This document shows positions 35,895-50,515 of a stretch of 64,000 nucleotides of DNA, in pieces (within the stretch, counting starts at the first letter, position 1; each line of letters begins with the position of its first letter). The notes beneath the pieces were generated by a model. It did not search any database and had not been told where the DNA came from. It saw only the letters and a program-made list of their open reading frames with translations. This DNA comes from Sipunculus nudus. Lineage: Eukaryota > Annelida > Sipuncula > Golfingiida > Sipunculidae. A program made the translations under genes and the position numbers. The DNA lies in contig CM049318.1 in the NCBI GenBank assembly GCA_026874595.1, positions 12,445,241-12,509,240 of the forward strand, given 5' to 3'.

Positions 35895-35999
35895 CAGTGG
35901 CGGATCCAGGATTTTTTGTTGTTGGAACGGGTAGCTTAATTATGTGTCGCAGTGTGTTTCTAGCATCTAAAATGCGTGCAAACCTATGATCCCTCACTG
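35895..35999. mobile_element. hAT-like MITE (unit 4)
   Basis: Same ends and flanks as the unit 3 copy. The 76 bp deletion starts 17 bp beyond its right end. Confidence 0.65.
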
Positions 36000-37346
36000 G
36001 CATTAGCAGACAGCCAGCGCCTACCGAAACTATTAGTCACCAACGCTTTAGCCAATAAAGTTAAATCAATATGTTTGGCCAATCAGAGACATGATCTCAT
36101 TCTCTAGTAACAGGCTCTCTTGTAATGAGCCAATGGAAGAGGCTATAGGTCTTGCTTTTATTGCATGTGTCAGATCAGTAGATATCTTGCACGACATCAG
36201 CTCAAACAGTTGAAATAATATTCCAGAAAAGCAATTTTCGACTCTTCAATATTTTGTAAGGTGGTTCAAAATTTACAACCAGAACAGCAGTTAACGGATT
36301 ATTTTCCAGACATTCGATGATGGTCAAAGAATAATAATAACATACAAGACGGATTATTATTTGAAATGTCTGCATTTGACGTCGCTCTGACCAGGTCATT
36401 TGGTCACTTTCTTGGTTCGGTGAACTTTTAACTTAGCATTGTAAGTTCTTTTTTTATTGCAAATGAGTAAGTATTCAAAGCGGATAGTCCATAACTGACG
36501 TACTGGTTGGTTGAAACCAATATCGGATCTTAAAATGGAGGGAGAGAAGAGAAAATTTATAGTTTCAAAAACATACATGTTGTTACGAAAAGAAATTGTC
36601 GAGGGGAAAATCCTGGGCTGATCCTGGAGTCGAACCCAGGTCGGTGGCGTACAAGTCCGGCGTACCAACCGCTTCGCTAGCAAAGCAAGCTTCACTAGCG
36701 AGACAGTTCGGTCCGCTTTTATGTCACCCCGTAACACACGCCCTCTTAAGAGCGTTGTGCTATCAGAAGAAGACTAATTATCCCAGGAGTCACACTTTGG
36801 TGAGCTTATTCCCTGGGCCACAAAGTTTACCGTCATCCCGGACGAGCCCCCATTTTGTTACGAACAGAAATTGTGAGGGGAAATCCTGGGCCGATCCCGG
36901 ATTTTAACACAGAAAGTAAACAGAAGTCCAAATGCATAAAATCCAGGAGTAAGACTTCAAACATCTATAATTGCCGCATTCATCCGAGATGGCTGGTGGG
37001 AAGAGTCCTGAAACAATTGACATTGCTGCTCAATTAGGTGATGATTATTCATTGACACACAAAATGTCCTTTACTAGGAAATCAAACTAGTCATTCACGA
37101 ACACGAATGTAAATCAGTGGTCAAAAGAAGTTGAAAGCGCAGTCACCCAGTACAAGTAGTCCTGATAGTTCAACAAGCCCATAGCTACACCTCAGTCCAC
37201 GTCCACTGTGTCTAAGTCCAACAAAGACCAGTCATTTTCAAAGAAAAATCTGTAATTACTTCAAGAAGGAAGGTCATCTAATATCTGACTGCTGGAAACT
37301 TGCGAAAAGACCAAAGAGCAAACCTTCTGGTTTTGTTTCAAAATCT

Positions 37347-38236
37347 ATGCATAGCATAGTACAAGAGCCAGACTCTTTTCATGTAAATAAGGGGTACAAC
37401 TCCTTTGTTGACTCAAATAAAGAGTTTGATGCTACGGAGGCCCAAGTGCCGTCTGAATCCAAAGAAGAATCCGTAGCTTGCGGGGTAAAAACCTCAGTTG
37501 ATACCTGCGAGAATTTAAATAAGGCTAGGTCCTTTCAAGACTCCTGCGAGGAGTATTCTCTGGATAAGGCTAAGTCCTTTTATGACTCTTGCGAGAGTAT
37601 TTCAGATGAGGCCAGGCCCTCTTATGACAAACAGAAGTTTGTTTCTGCCGAGGAAAATTCCTCTGTTGACTCCCATGAGGAGTTTGATGATAAAAAGGAA
37701 GTAGATTCCTTAGATGACTCTGAAACAGAGTTTATGGCTGACACGTTCAATGTCAGTTCTTTGTTTGATTAGGTTGAGGTAGTAGATTCCTCTCTTGACT
37801 CTGAAATGGAGTTATTTGAGCCATTCATACGTGATGGTTTTGTATCACTTTCAAGTGATTTTTCAGATTCTACCCCTATTAGAATTTTGAGGACACTTGT
37901 TCAGGCCAGACTCTCATGTTAGCAAACACTTTGCCATTTTCTGGTTGGTCCTTTACTGGTGCACATGCACTTGTTAATGGTGTGTTTTCAGACAGGCACA
38001 CTTCAGATCCGCTTCACAGTATCCATTTAAAGTCAGATTTGATTTCTGGGAATATTACTGTGAGCTTAAGAATTACTTTACCCTTTAAGGGAATTCAGTT
38101 GCTACTAGGCAATGATGTTGCAGGTGATAAAGTACAGCCTGTACCAATAGTGACAGAAAAGCCGTCAATTGATCAGGACACTGATCTGGAAAGTCAGGAA
38201 ATTCCTAGTTTGTATCCTTCATGTGCTGTGCTGTAA
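37347..38236 (+). pseudogene. gag tail and aspartic protease remnant (unit 4)
   Basis: Same structure and lesions as 26085-26974: in-frame TAG after the acidic frame, and a missing G at the protease active-site region. Confidence 0.7.
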
Positions 38237-39250
38237 CTAGATCTATGGCCAAGACAAACACACATGAGGATAATGGTCCAGATGATAACACTCTGGGAGT
38301 CACTTGTGACTCGTCTTATGACTCGCCCGTACAGGATGCAGCATTTTCAAGGTCAGAACTTATCGCGGAACAGCATAAGGACCCTGATATTTCATGTTTG
38401 TTTCCCAGGGCAGTTTCTTAAGATGAGCTGTCACAAAACCCAGTTTGTTTCTATGTCAAAAATGGAGTGCTCATGCGTAAATGGCGACCACCTGATGTAT
38501 GCGCTGATGATGAGTGGGCCATCAAACAACAAATAGTCATGTCAAAAAGCTTTCGCAGTGAAGTTCAAAGCATGGCACATGAGGCTCCTTTGTCTGGCCA
38601 TTTAGGTATAAATAAAACTTATCAGAAAGTTAGTACACACTTCAGTTGGCCTAAACTCAGGAAAGATGTTGTACAACATTGTTAATCATGCCATACATGC
38701 CAGATAGTAGGCAAGCCCAATCAGAATCCTCCTAAGGCCCCACTTAGGCCTATTACTGCTTTCTAGGAACCATTCAGCAGGATTATTGTTGATTGTGTTG
38801 GACCACTGCCCAAAACAAAATCTGGACATGAATACTTGCTGACAATTATGTGCGCATCTACCAGGTTCCCCGAGGCAATACCATTGCGCAAAATTAATGC
38901 CAAAAGTGTTGTCAAAGCTCTGACCAAGTTTTTTTTACAACTTTTGGATTACCAAAATCCGTCCAGTCTGATCAAGGATCTAATTTTATGTCTGGCTTAT
39001 TCCAACAAGTTATGCTTGAGCTGGGTATAAAACAGTACAGCTCTTCGCCATACCATCCTTAAAGTCAGGGCGCCCTTGAGCGTTTTCACCAGACTTTAAA
39101 AACATGATCAGAACTTTTTGCAATGACACACAGAAAGACTTGGATGAAGGAATCCACCTATTACTGTTTGCTATCAGAGGATCCTTTCAAGAGTCCTTGG
39201 GTTTCAGTCCCTTTGAACTATTTTTGGACACTCCGTTCGAGGTTTATTGA
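38221..39250 (+). pseudogene. Integrase remnant (unit 4)
   Basis: Same lesions as 26959-27990, including TAA within the HHCC finger and the eight-T frameshift. Confidence 0.75.
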
Positions 39251-40325
39251 AACTGTTTAAAGAAAAACTCTTGTGTGAAAATCTTGATTCTCTTAGTTTA
39301 CTGCAGTATGTCTCAGACTTTCTCACTAAAGTACACACAGTTACCGTATGTTGTTACAGGTGCTCTTTTATTATGTGACACGGGCGTAACTCCTGTTGTG
39401 GCACTCGTGTCTGGCCGCGTATTTGATTCTATGTTTAATCCGTACTGGTTGAACTCTCGTTGTCATGTTTAGCCTTGGTTTTTTTTACGCTTGGTCGTGG
39501 GTAATGTAATGAGCCTGGTATGTGGAGATACACAGCGCTGTTTTTCTGGAGAATTCCTGAAACGCGTGTAGACTGTGTTGTGGAAGATCTTATAGACAGT
39601 TTGAGAAGTGGAAAATTTTCGGCTTGAGTTGTGAAGGTATATAAAGGGGTGTGTTTTAGAACAAGAGCAGAGAGCAGAGAAGATTCCAGCGGACGCAGAA
39701 GCGTGTGTCAGTTTCTAAGATCTTATAGATGCGGCAATTATAGATTTTCAAAGACTTTCTCCTGAATTTTATGCATTTGGACTTCAGTTTACTTTCTGGG
39801 TTGTTGCAAGAACTTTCCACTGGACTGTCATTCTCCGAGAGTTTACATTTAAAGGACTTATCGTTGTGATGGTGTTGCTATCCAGGTACTGTGCACATTA
39901 TTTTCTATGTGATTGTATTGACTTGTTGCTGTACCGCTGTTTTACTGTGTAATTGTATTGATTTAGTGTATTGTAATGTTAGGTTTGTTTTAAGAATAAA
40001 TTATAGTTATTTGTTAACAAAAAAAAAACACTGACTTCTTTATTCATTCCCCTAGACATTTCACGGTGCCTAGCGTTACAGAATCTGATTTGTTTTTATC
40101 TCCGTTACAAAATTTGTGTTCATCACGCATACGTGATCTGTTAATATTAGGTTCCGTAACATAAAATTTTGTTACGAGGACAAATAAGTGAGAGGAAAAT
40201 CCTTGGCCAATCAGGGAGTCGAACCCAGGTCGGTGGCGTACAAGTCCGGCGTACCAACCGCTTCTCTACCAAAGCAAGCTTCACCAGCCAGACAGTTCGG
40301 TCCGCTTTTATGTCCCCCCGTAACA

Positions 40326-43105
40326 AATTATAATCTTGGTTTCCTTGCTTTATAATGTCTGAAATAAGATGATATATTCCTAATATTTAGACTGCTCTAA
40401 ATGTGGTATTGTTTTATATTAATAAACTTTTGTTATGAGTATTTGTAATATAGGAATTTCATTTGGCAGGTATGTTGCAAGGGAATCAAGAGGCAGAAAC
40501 CTATTTTATGAATCTATTTCACAATTGGATAACGTAATAAGAAAATCAGGAGCGAGCATCATAAGACTTTTGCAGCATGCGCTTGATCCATTGATCATGA
40601 TACATGATTATATTGTAATATGTCACATGTACGACATTGTTATTGTGTCCGTTTATCATGATAACAATGCAATAAAATGTTGATGATTCTTATCCAGATT
40701 TATAAATTAAATTTAAAAACAAACAGCCACTCATCTATCACATCATTGTTCCCTTTCCATATATTGACAATAAAATAAGGTAGATATTCTTTGGCATTTA
40801 TGGATAAAAGTATAATATACATATTGCTGAAAATAAATTATCATTCTGCTTTTTCGTTATTGTCAATTTATTTTATACCATTAATGGCTCATCTTCTGGG
40901 ACTCAAATGACCTCGATCTTGAAGCCGGTATAACATCACATTCGACATATTGTCAGAATATAGTCATGCCCGGATGACATGACAATAAGCAGGGCTTGAC
41001 TGTTTAACAGATTATTAATTTATTTTATTTAAATTTACATTTTAAGCCCCTTCCCCCACCTCATTCTGAAATCTCTTCACAAATATAACAAGAGAGGTGA
41101 TAACGTATAGACTGCAACATAGATGTCACAGGAGGTCGACTTGATGTAGACGCTAAACCATGCCCTGATGATACCGATAGGTACATTTATTGACTGAGTT
41201 GTTAAATATGTGTGCAGATTTCCCTAGCATAATGTTTGATATAAAATAAAAAAATACATGCATTATAAGCAAATGAACACATTACATACATATATTATAG
41301 TTTTAAGACCTGAAATTAAAATGTCCTTAATAATTGATAAGCATTTGGTGATATGTATCACTTGTGTAAATTATTCTGATTATTCACTTGGGAGAGGTGG
41401 ATCGTTCACTTATGCTTTTTTAATTTTCCGAAATTCAGTTTTACACATAAACAGAGACCATATTTTCGTTACAAATTGAAAATCATTTTCATAAAGCTGA
41501 TGTTTTCAGTTCGATTTTTTATAATGAGCCTGCAGTCTAAATAGATTAAAAAAAATGGGGGGGGGGGGGGGATTTCGAATCAAATGCGAGAGAGAAGGAC
41601 ATGCTATTAAATCTTCATCACTTTGATATTGAATATTTTATATCAAAAATATTAAGTATCCAATTATAAAATATTACATATAAACCAATAAATTTCAGGT
41701 CCATGTTCCAGTAAGCCAAGAACAACGGTTGCAAACATGATTATTGTGAAAATAAAGGAAACAATATTTTTAAAGGGATAATGGCTTGCTTCCCTTATAT
41801 ATCCTGTCTGTAGGTGTATGGGAGACATAAGATCAGCTGTCACCCTTCGAGTAAACATCATATAAACCAGTTCCACGTAATACTCCTGTATACACTAACA
41901 TAACCCTGGTCATGTTATCAACAGGGAGTGGCTTTTCTCAGAATATTAAATGCAGGAGTAATTTACGTATTTAACAGACAAGTGAGGAATATATGTATAT
42001 AAAGGTGTGCGCTCGTGTGTCTTACAAAAATATAAATAAATAAATAAGATGTATACAAAAACATAGTTATGATTCTCTTTGTACCCTCGATGTAATTATC
42101 TGATTCTCTTCTAAAAACCACTATAAAAAACTAAGATTTCATACGTCGTTTAGGTTGACGTGGGAACAGCTGAGAAACACAAATAAGTATTTAATTTCTT
42201 AGTCAGGTATTTTGTTACGATAAATATTTGAAAAGAATTCTTTTTACAAAAATGGGAAAAAGTTTATGCATATATTTCTTAAATTATTCTTTTTAAAATA
42301 TATCATACAAATCAGTGATTTTATTTAATCGTTTGAATATATACAAGAGTGTTTATATGAAGGCTATTTTTCAGACCTCTAGACTATTGTATATATATTA
42401 AAGAAATGTTGACGGATAAATGGGAATACTAAAAATACTAATATATAAATATTTCTTAAGGATACATGCAAATTTGCGAATGTTAATGTTCCAGCAAATG
42501 AAATGTTCTTCAATTAAAAAAAGAACCTAGGTCGATTTGAATATTGTCAAATATTGCTTTCCTGAGTTTGACAAATATTCAGTGGCAAAAGTGCCAACAA
42601 TCAGTGCTTTATATGTTAAACGAGTTCTGGGGCATATTCTATAGGAATAAATATCTGCTTGAAACCATTCCTTTCTCTTGACAATCCTCAGGATTGCAGG
42701 ATCAGACATTAAAGGCATTTGCCTTGTAGTAGTTGAACAAGTAAATTCCCCCATTAAACATGCTGCAAAGTAACCGTGTTTAAATTAATTTTCAATGGAA
42801 AAACATCAATGAATGATATAGCAGTCAAGAGATCTTGAAATTTGTATATGCCAGCTAAATTTCTGAGGACAATAAAACAGTATATTGCTCGTGAAATTCT
42901 GGATAACGATTAAAATAAATAAATGTAAAATACAATACAGATTCCTTATTAATTACACAAACACTAAATAATGTTCTAGAAGCCTAGCTTTACTATCGGT
43001 ATTAAGAACTGTGGCGCACGTGAATTATATCAGCGGCCATGGAAATATCCGCGTGGTGAGACGGACTTAGCACGTGAATGTCATGGAGCATTGGGAACGT
43101 AGCAG
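40326..43105. other. Intergenic DNA upstream of copy 5
   Basis: As upstream of copy 4: 82-codon frame 40435-40683 and a G-run near 41558. Nothing convincing as a gene. Confidence 0.5.
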
Positions 43106-43109
43106 TTGG

Positions 43110-43188
43110 CTTATCTTAAGTAGTAGCGGTCAGTTCTATATAAGGCGACGGTGGGAGTAGTTCTGCCCATTCCCTGCTGGATACCAGA
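43110..43188 (+). promoter_or_regulatory. Core promoter of protease copy 5
   Basis: GATA site CTTATCT at 43110-43116; TATATAAG from 43137. Confidence 0.65.
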
Positions 43189-45487
43189 ATGTTCAGACTC
43201 GCAGTTGCTACCCTGGCCCTATTGGCATTAGGTGAGTTATTTATAGGCCTATATTGCATGGCAAACAGCTGATGGTAATTGTAATAAACAAAGGAAAAAT
43301 GCTAATGCTATTAATTTGTTACACAGGTTGTGAGAAATAATATTTAGTGTACGTGAGTAAAAATAAGACATGTATTTGTTGATTTTTTATTTTTTTATAA
43401 CATGTCCCTAGAATCTTAAAGTCTAGAAGTATCGGAGAAATGAAAGCTCAGTTTCTGATAAGATACTTCAAAATAATATGACGATATAACTGCAGGTCCT
43501 GAAGTTTCTTTTTGTCAAAAAGCAATTAAAACATATGGTTATTATATTTAGCATAATGGTATTATTTACAGACAAAATCTATATCTAACATTGAATTAAA
43601 AACGGAAACAGGTAACATTAAATTTCAACACTGTTAAGAATAACCCAGTACTAACATGTGATTGACTAAGATAAACTGATTTTTTTTTCAGCCGAGGCTC
43701 GTCCTCGTGCCACCTACCACGCAAATGTGGACGCACCTTTCATCATTGGAGGTTCACCTGTATCAAAGGGCCGCTGGCCATGGCAGCTGTCCCTTCAGAT
43801 CTGCTCCTTCGGCTGTGGTCACACATGTGGTGCTGTCCTGCTGTCCTCCAGCAAAGCTCTGACTGCTGCTCACTGTACCACTGGCAGGTAATAATCCCAC
43901 ACTATACATTGTAATAGAATGTAAATAGTTACTTAATATTTATATTTGAATAAAGACATATAATGAAAGGAATTAATTTTCAAACTTTAATGAACGGCTT
44001 ACCCTTTCACTTCATTCGACTTAGTCCCTGTCTCTGCTCACAGGAGCGGATTCCAGGTTCTTCTTGGTGCTTCCCAGATCGACGGTTCTGATGCCGAGCA
44101 GACGATTGATATCTCTTCTACCACAGAGGTATGAATACTGTTCCTTTCTATGATGAAAACTACAATTATATATCTTGTGTATATAAGACATGTGTAAGTG
44201 TACCTGTACATGTATTGACCGTTATACTTTCATAACCAGAGGAAAAAGTATATTTATTGAGGCTGAATTATTATCATACATAAAGAATTGTGATCATATA
44301 AAAACAGTTGTTAATTGTCAATACATACTCTGTATAAAAAACAATCCATTTTAGCACCCCGAATACAGTGGCAGCGCCCCAGGTGTTCCAAACGATATCG
44401 CCACCCTGCGTCTGGCTCAAAGTGCTAGAACTGTTAGTGGTGTAGTCGAATTCGCTCGTCTTGCTAACTCTTTCGAGAACTACGTAGGCGCAACATGCTA
44501 CATTTCTGGCTGGGGAAGAACTGGTGAGTGTTAATTTTTCCGATCATTGGCGGAAGCAGGGGTCCAACCCAGAATTGCTAATAAAATACCTAAGAAAACC
44601 TAAAAAATCATCAGATTCAGAAAGGGAGGGATAAAGGGCAGAAACGTTCGATTTAAATGATAAAAGAAAGGTTGTGGCTCAAAGGGAGGTGGTCCGGACC
44701 ACTGGACAACTCTGAATCCTCTACGGCCGATGATTGATTCCCTACAAGTGAAGTGTCTGTTATATGTTTATAAACAACAAATTGTCAACAAATACCTATA
44801 TTAATGTTTTTTTCTTACCCAGATGGATCTGGTGGTTCTCTGCCATCCACTCTTCAGGAGGCTCTGGTAGACCACATCGACACCGCCGAGTGCCAAAACA
44901 GAATGCCCATCAACCTTGCCGATGGTGTCAACGACAGCCACTTCTGCGTGCACACCAACTCCAGAACTCGCGGTTCCTGCCAGGTGAGTAAAATAATGAT
45001 TCAGTTATATTTGCCTGGATCCCTCAATTTTTTAAAAGTATGTTCTAAAAGATAGTTTCAACATTTAATGCTGAGGTGTTTTCAAATTGCCTTCCTAATT
45101 GCACAATGTATACGGATTTCTCACTAAGAATTAATTTAAAAACCATAGTAATGAATAACCGCGAATCGTTTCGATATTTTAAAAAAAAAATATACTTGCA
45201 ATGAAGTAATTATGAAAATACAACATCGGAAAATGTTTATTGAAGGGTTAAATGATAGTTACTTTGATAGCGATGATTTAGCCTCTAACCCGATATGCTT
45301 AAACATTTTAATTATTTGGTCCTAGGGTGACAGTGGTGGACCCGTCCAGTGTAACAACGGAGGAAGCTGGACTGTATGTGGAGTGACTTCCTGGGGAGTC
45401 GGCAATATCGTAAACAGCTGTGACACCACCTACCCGTCTGTTTACACCAGAGCCAGCGCCTTCAGATCCTGGATCGACAGCAACTAG
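43189..45487 (+). CDS. Chymotrypsin-like secreted serine protease, copy 5 (intact)
   Basis: Exons 43189-43231, 43692-43887, 44044-44128, 44355-44523, 44823-44983, 45326-45487. The product is identical to copies 3 and 4, with the triad in place. It has a good GTGAGT donor after exon 5. AATAAA at 45531-45536. Exons, introns and flanks are almost the same as copy 4, so the two are indistinguishable by short reads over most of their length. Confidence 0.94.
44549..44727. mobile_element. hAT-like MITE in intron 4 of copy 5
   Basis: Orthologous to the elements in copies 3 and 4. Confidence 0.55.
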
Positions 45488-46083
45488 ACGTGATACACGT
45501 GTTCGAATACAGACCATGATAAATGGCTAAAATAAAAACGTACATTATTAACATGGACTCTTCTTGTTTGTAGAAATGCACAAACTGCCTAAGTTTGATG
45601 ATTTATTTTATGTGAATCGTTCAAACCTGAAAAGATTCAAATTATATAATTTAATCAATCACACATAATATCGCCTACATCATTAAGTAATATTCTTTCC
45701 TTTAAGAAATGTAAGGGAAGAAAACACGCGCGATTCCGCCAGCCCAACTTGCACTCTCAAAGTTTCATGTGAAATATTTTTTAAATATTTAAAGGGAAAG
45801 TTATTTTTGCTGGATAGCGGATGATGATTTTGAACAAGGAACGTTTTAATTATCATTTTATATATTTTAAGTTCAGTGACTTCAAACCAGCCATGGTCCG
45901 TCACTGCGCGACACAAGGTTAGGGTGAGTTAATGCATTGGTAATACACTAGATAAGAGCATGCACGTTTTTGCCACGGAGAACCAATTTCTCCTGACCCG
46001 TGGTTTCTGCATACATCAGTGCGCTATAAATTACATATTGGGAAAGATATATTCACGAACCTTAAAAAATAGATAGTGTCAAA

Positions 46084-46157
46084 CCGGCTTCTGTGGCTCA
46101 ACAGTAGAGCGCTGGACGTGTGAGTTCGAATCGCAGCCGAGGCTGTGGCATTTTTTT
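46084..46157 (+). repeat. tRNA-like / SINE head in unit 5
   Basis: Box A-like, box B-like and T-run as in units 3 and 4. Confidence 0.5.
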
Positions 46158-47158
46158 CACGGTAAGCTCCTCCCCCCCCACCCCACCCTAGGGTAAGCTC
46201 CCAGCAGGCTTAATGATGAGTGTGCCCAACAGTCAAGTTTTACTCACAAACGCTTGCGCTTTTCGTGGGTTCCTCGGTGTTTTGACTCAGCAATGGGTAT
46301 GACACACATGAAAAACCCGCAAGAGTGGTAGATCGAGCCTGATTGACAACAGGGTAACCGTGTCTATGCTTCTGTCACCGAGTCCGAAAACGGAATGGGA
46401 CTCTTCACATGTACGTGTTTATAGTTTAAACAATAATTAGAATATAGAGGCGGTTACCTTCACCAAAAAAGGATAGTGTCTGAAATGAAATATTCAGTCT
46501 TAAAACTTGCTTAAACAATCTTACTTGCCATGCAATCTATAAAGATTAAAAAATAATTTGAATCATTTTCCGACCAATCCAACATGAGGACATGGTGTCA
46601 CACTAAAAAACTGCCATTCAAGCCTGTTTACATGGAAACTTATGCCCGAAGTCATGCTTTAAATACTTCAATTAGGTACATAAACATGTGATAACACTTT
46701 TACTCAAACACCGGTATACTAATGAAACAAAAGTGAACCAATTTCTTGTGTTTTTTTGTCTATAAACGAAGATAATTGAGGAAATTGCTCTACAAAAAAA
46801 TTAAAGGAAACCTTACGTATTTATTTAGATTCTTCGCATTGACTCTACCAATACCTTTAATATTTGTCATTTTATAGGGAATAATTTATACATTATATGG
46901 CAGGTATTTGAACGAGCCAAATTGTGAAGATAAAATGTGGATGAAGCCGGATTACAGTTATATACATGAGCTTTACACAAGTATCCACAAAGGAAAGGTA
47001 CTCGGCAGGTTTAGCTCTGTGTCTCACACAGGCACTAGGTGGCGCTCCGCAGCCATCGGTGGATCTGGTATTGGGGCCATTTTTTCAAGATTCTTCAAAA
47101 GAACCGATTGTTTCGATTGGCATGCACAAGGAATTCAGTTCAGCAAGGTGGTATCAGC

Positions 47159-47263
47159 CAGTGGCGGATCCAGGATTTTTTGTTGTTGGAACGGGTAGCT
47201 TAATTATGTGTCGCAGTGTGTTTCTAGCATCTAAAATGCGTGCAAACCTATGATCCCTCACTG
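47159..47263. mobile_element. hAT-like MITE (unit 5)
   Basis: Ends CAGTGGCGG and CCCTCACTG; flanks GTATCAGC and GCATTAGC. Confidence 0.65.
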
Positions 47264-48610
47264 GCATTAGCAGACAGCCAGCGCCTACCGAAACTATTAG
47301 TCACCAACGCTTTAGCCAATAAAGTTAAATCAATATGTTTGGCCAATCAGAGACATGATCTCATTCTCTAGTAACAGGCTCTCTTGTAATGAGCCAATGG
47401 AAGAGGCTATAGGTCTTGCTTTTATTGCATGTGTCAGATCAGTAGATATCTTGCACGACATCAGCTCAAACAGTTGAAATAATATTCCAGAAAAGCAATT
47501 TTCGACTCTTCAATATTTTGTAAGGTGGTTCAAAATTTACAACCAGAACAGCAGTTAACGGATTATTTTCCAGACATTCGATGATGGTCAAAGAATAATA
47601 ATAACATACAAGACGGATTATTATTTGAAATGTCTGCATTTGACGTCGCTCTGACCAGGTCATTTGGTCACTTTCTTGGTTCGGTGAACTTTTAACTTAG
47701 CATTGTAAGTTCTTTTTTTATTGCAAATGAGTAAGTATTCAAAGCGGATAGTCCATAACTGACGTACTGGTTGGTTGAAACCAATATCGGATCTTAAAAT
47801 GGAGGGAGAGAAGAGAAAATTTATAGTTTCAAAAACATACATGTTGTTACGAAAAGAAATTGTCGAGGGGAAAATCCTGGGCTGATCCTGGAGTCGAACC
47901 CAGGTCGGTGGCGTACAAGTCCGGCGTACCAACCGCTTCGCTAGCAAAGCAAGCTTCACTAGCGAGACAGTTCGGTCCGCTTTTATGTCACCCCGTAACA
48001 CACGCCCTCTTAAGAGCGTTGTGCTATCAGAAGAAGACTAATTATCCCAGGAGTCACACTTTGGTGAGCTTATTCCCTGGGCCACAAAGTTTACCGTCAT
48101 CCCGGACGAGCCCCCATTTTGTTACGAACAGAAATTGTGAGGGGAAATCCTGGGCCGATCCCGGATTTTAACACAGAAAGTAAACAGAAGTCCAAATGCA
48201 TAAAATCCAGGAGTAAGACTTCAAACATCTATAATTGCCGCATTCATCCGAGATGGCTGGTGGGAAGAGTCCTGAAACAATTGACATTGCTGCTCAATTA
48301 GGTGATGATTATTCATTGACACACAAAATGTCCTTTACTAGGAAATCAAACTAGTCATTCACGAACACGAATGTAAATCAGTGGTCAAAAGAAGTTTAAA
48401 GCGCAGTCACCCAGTACAAGTAGTCCTGATAGTTCAACAAACCCATAGCTACACCTCAGTCCACGTCCACTGTGTCTAAGTCCAACAAAGACCAGTCATT
48501 TTCAAAGAAAAATCTGTAATTACTTCAAGAAGGAAGGTCATCTAATATCTGACTGCTGGAAACTTGCGAAAAGACCAAAGAGCAAACCTTCTGGTTTTGT
48601 TTCAAAATCT

Positions 48611-49500
48611 ATGCATAGCATAGTACAAGAGCCAGACTCTTTTCATGTAAATAAGGGGTACAACTCCTTTGTTGACTCAAATAAAGAGTTTGATGCTACG
48701 GAGGCCCAAGTGCCGTCTGAATCCAAAGAAGAATCCGTAGCTTGCGGGGTAAAAACCTCAGTTGATACCTGCGAGAATTTAAATAAGGCTAGGTCCTTTC
48801 AAGACTCCTGCGAGGAGTATTCTCTGGATAAGGCTAAGTCCTTTTATGACTCTTGCGAGAGTATTTCAGATGAGGCCAGGTCCTCTTATGACAAACAGAA
48901 GTTTGTTTCTGCCGAGGAAAATTCCTCTGTTGACTCCCATGAGGAGTTTGATGATAAAAAGGAAGTAGATTCCTTAGATGACTCTGAAACAGAGTTTATG
49001 ACTGACACGTTCAATGTCAGTTCTTTGTTTGATTAGGTTGAGGTAGTAGATTCCTCTCTTGACTCTGAAATGGAGTTATTTGAGCCATTCATACGTGATG
49101 GTTTTGTATCACTTTCAAGTGATTTTTCAGATTCTACCCCTATTAGAATTTTGAGGACACTTGTTCAGGCCAGACTCTCATGTTAGCAAACACTTTGCCA
49201 TTTTCTGGTTGGTCCTTTACTGGTGCACATGCACTTGTTAATGGTGTGTTTTCAGACAGGCACACTTCAGATCCGCTTCACAGTATCCATTTAAAGTCAG
49301 ATTTGATTTCTGGGAATATTACTGTGAGCTTAAGAATTACTTTACCCTTTAAGGGAATTCAGTTGCTACTAGGCAATGATGTTGCAGGTGATAAAGTACA
49401 GCCTGTACCAATAGTGACAGAAAAGCCGTCAATTGATCAGGACACTGATCTGGAAAGTCAGGAAATTCCTAGTTTGTATCCTTCATGTGCTGTGCTGTAA
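48611..49500 (+). pseudogene. gag tail and aspartic protease remnant (unit 5)
   Basis: Same layout and lesions as the unit 3 and 4 copies. Confidence 0.7.
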
Positions 49501-50515
49501 CTAGATCTATGGCCAAGACAAACACACATGAGGATAATGGTCCAGATGATAACACTCTGGGAGTCACTTGTGACTCGTCTTATGACTCGCCCGTACAGGA
49601 TGCAGCATTTTCAAGGTCAGAACTTATCGCGGAACAGCATAAGGACCCTGATATTTCATGTTTGTTTCCCAGGGCAGTTTCTTAAGATGAGCTGTCACAA
49701 AACCCAGTTTGTTTCTATGTCAAAAATGGAGTGCTCATGCGTAAATGGCGACCACCTGATGTATGCGCTGATGATGAGTGGGCCATCAAACAACAAATAG
49801 TCATGTCAAAAAGCTTTCGCAGTGAAGTTCAAAGCATGGCACATGAGGCTCCTTTGTCTGGCCATTTAGGTATAAATAAAACTTATCAGAAAGTTAGTAC
49901 ACACTTCAGTTGGCCTAAACTCAGGAAAGATGTTGTACAACATTGTTAATCATGCCATACATGCCAGATAGTAGGCAAGCCCAATCAGAATCCTCCTAAG
50001 GCCCCACTTAGGCCTATTACTGCTTTCTAGGAACCATTCAGCAGGATTATTGTTGATTGTGTTGGACCACTGCCCAAAACAAAATCTGGACATGAATACT
50101 TGCTGACAATTATGTGCGCATCTACCAGGTTCCCCGAGGCAATACCATTGCGCAAAATTAATGCCAAAAGTGTTGTCAAAGCTCTGACCAAGTTTTTTTT
50201 ACAACTTTTGGATTACCAAAATCCGTCCAGTCTGATCAAGGATCTAATTTTATGTCTGGCTTATTCCAACAAGTTATGCTTGAGCTGGGTATAAAACAGT
50301 ACAGCTCTTCGCCATACCATCCTTAAAGTCAGGGCGCCCTTGAGCGTTTTCACCAGACTTTAAAAACATGATCAGAACTTTTTGCAATGACACACAGAAA
50401 GACTTGGATGAAGGAATCCACCTATTACTGTTTGCTATCAGAGGATCCTTTCAAGAGTCCTTGGGTTTCAGTCCCTTTGAACTATTTTTGGACACTCCGT
50501 TCGAGGTTTATTGAA
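49485..50515 (+). pseudogene. Integrase remnant (unit 5)
   Basis: Same stops and frameshifts as units 3 and 4. Confidence 0.75.

Larger units (their letters stand above)
34275..36580. other. Intergenic DNA downstream of copy 4
   Basis: tRNA-like element, C-rich tract, MITE and shortened CCAAT block up to the Gypsy-type insertion. No gene. Confidence 0.5.
36581..40325 (+). mobile_element. Composite Gypsy-type (Gmr1-like) element, decayed (unit 4)
   Basis: Co-duplicated copy of the unit 3 element: 156 bp repeats 36581-36736 and 40170-40325, acidic frame 37347-37772, protease remnant 37916-38236, integrase remnant 38221-39250, LTR-like region 39352-40161. It carries the same stops and frameshifts as unit 3, with one private change (Ala for Thr near the end of the acidic frame), so it arrived by segmental duplication and not by transposition. 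Confidence 0.8.
31923..43188 (+). repeat. Tandem array unit 4 (11.3 kb)
   Basis: Nearly identical to units 3 and 5. Shares with unit 5 a 76 bp deletion at 36017 (cagccag joined to cgcctacc) that unit 3 lacks. Confidence 0.9.
45540..47844. other. Intergenic DNA downstream of copy 5
   Basis: Same layout as after copy 4, including the 76 bp deletion near 47281. No gene. Confidence 0.5.
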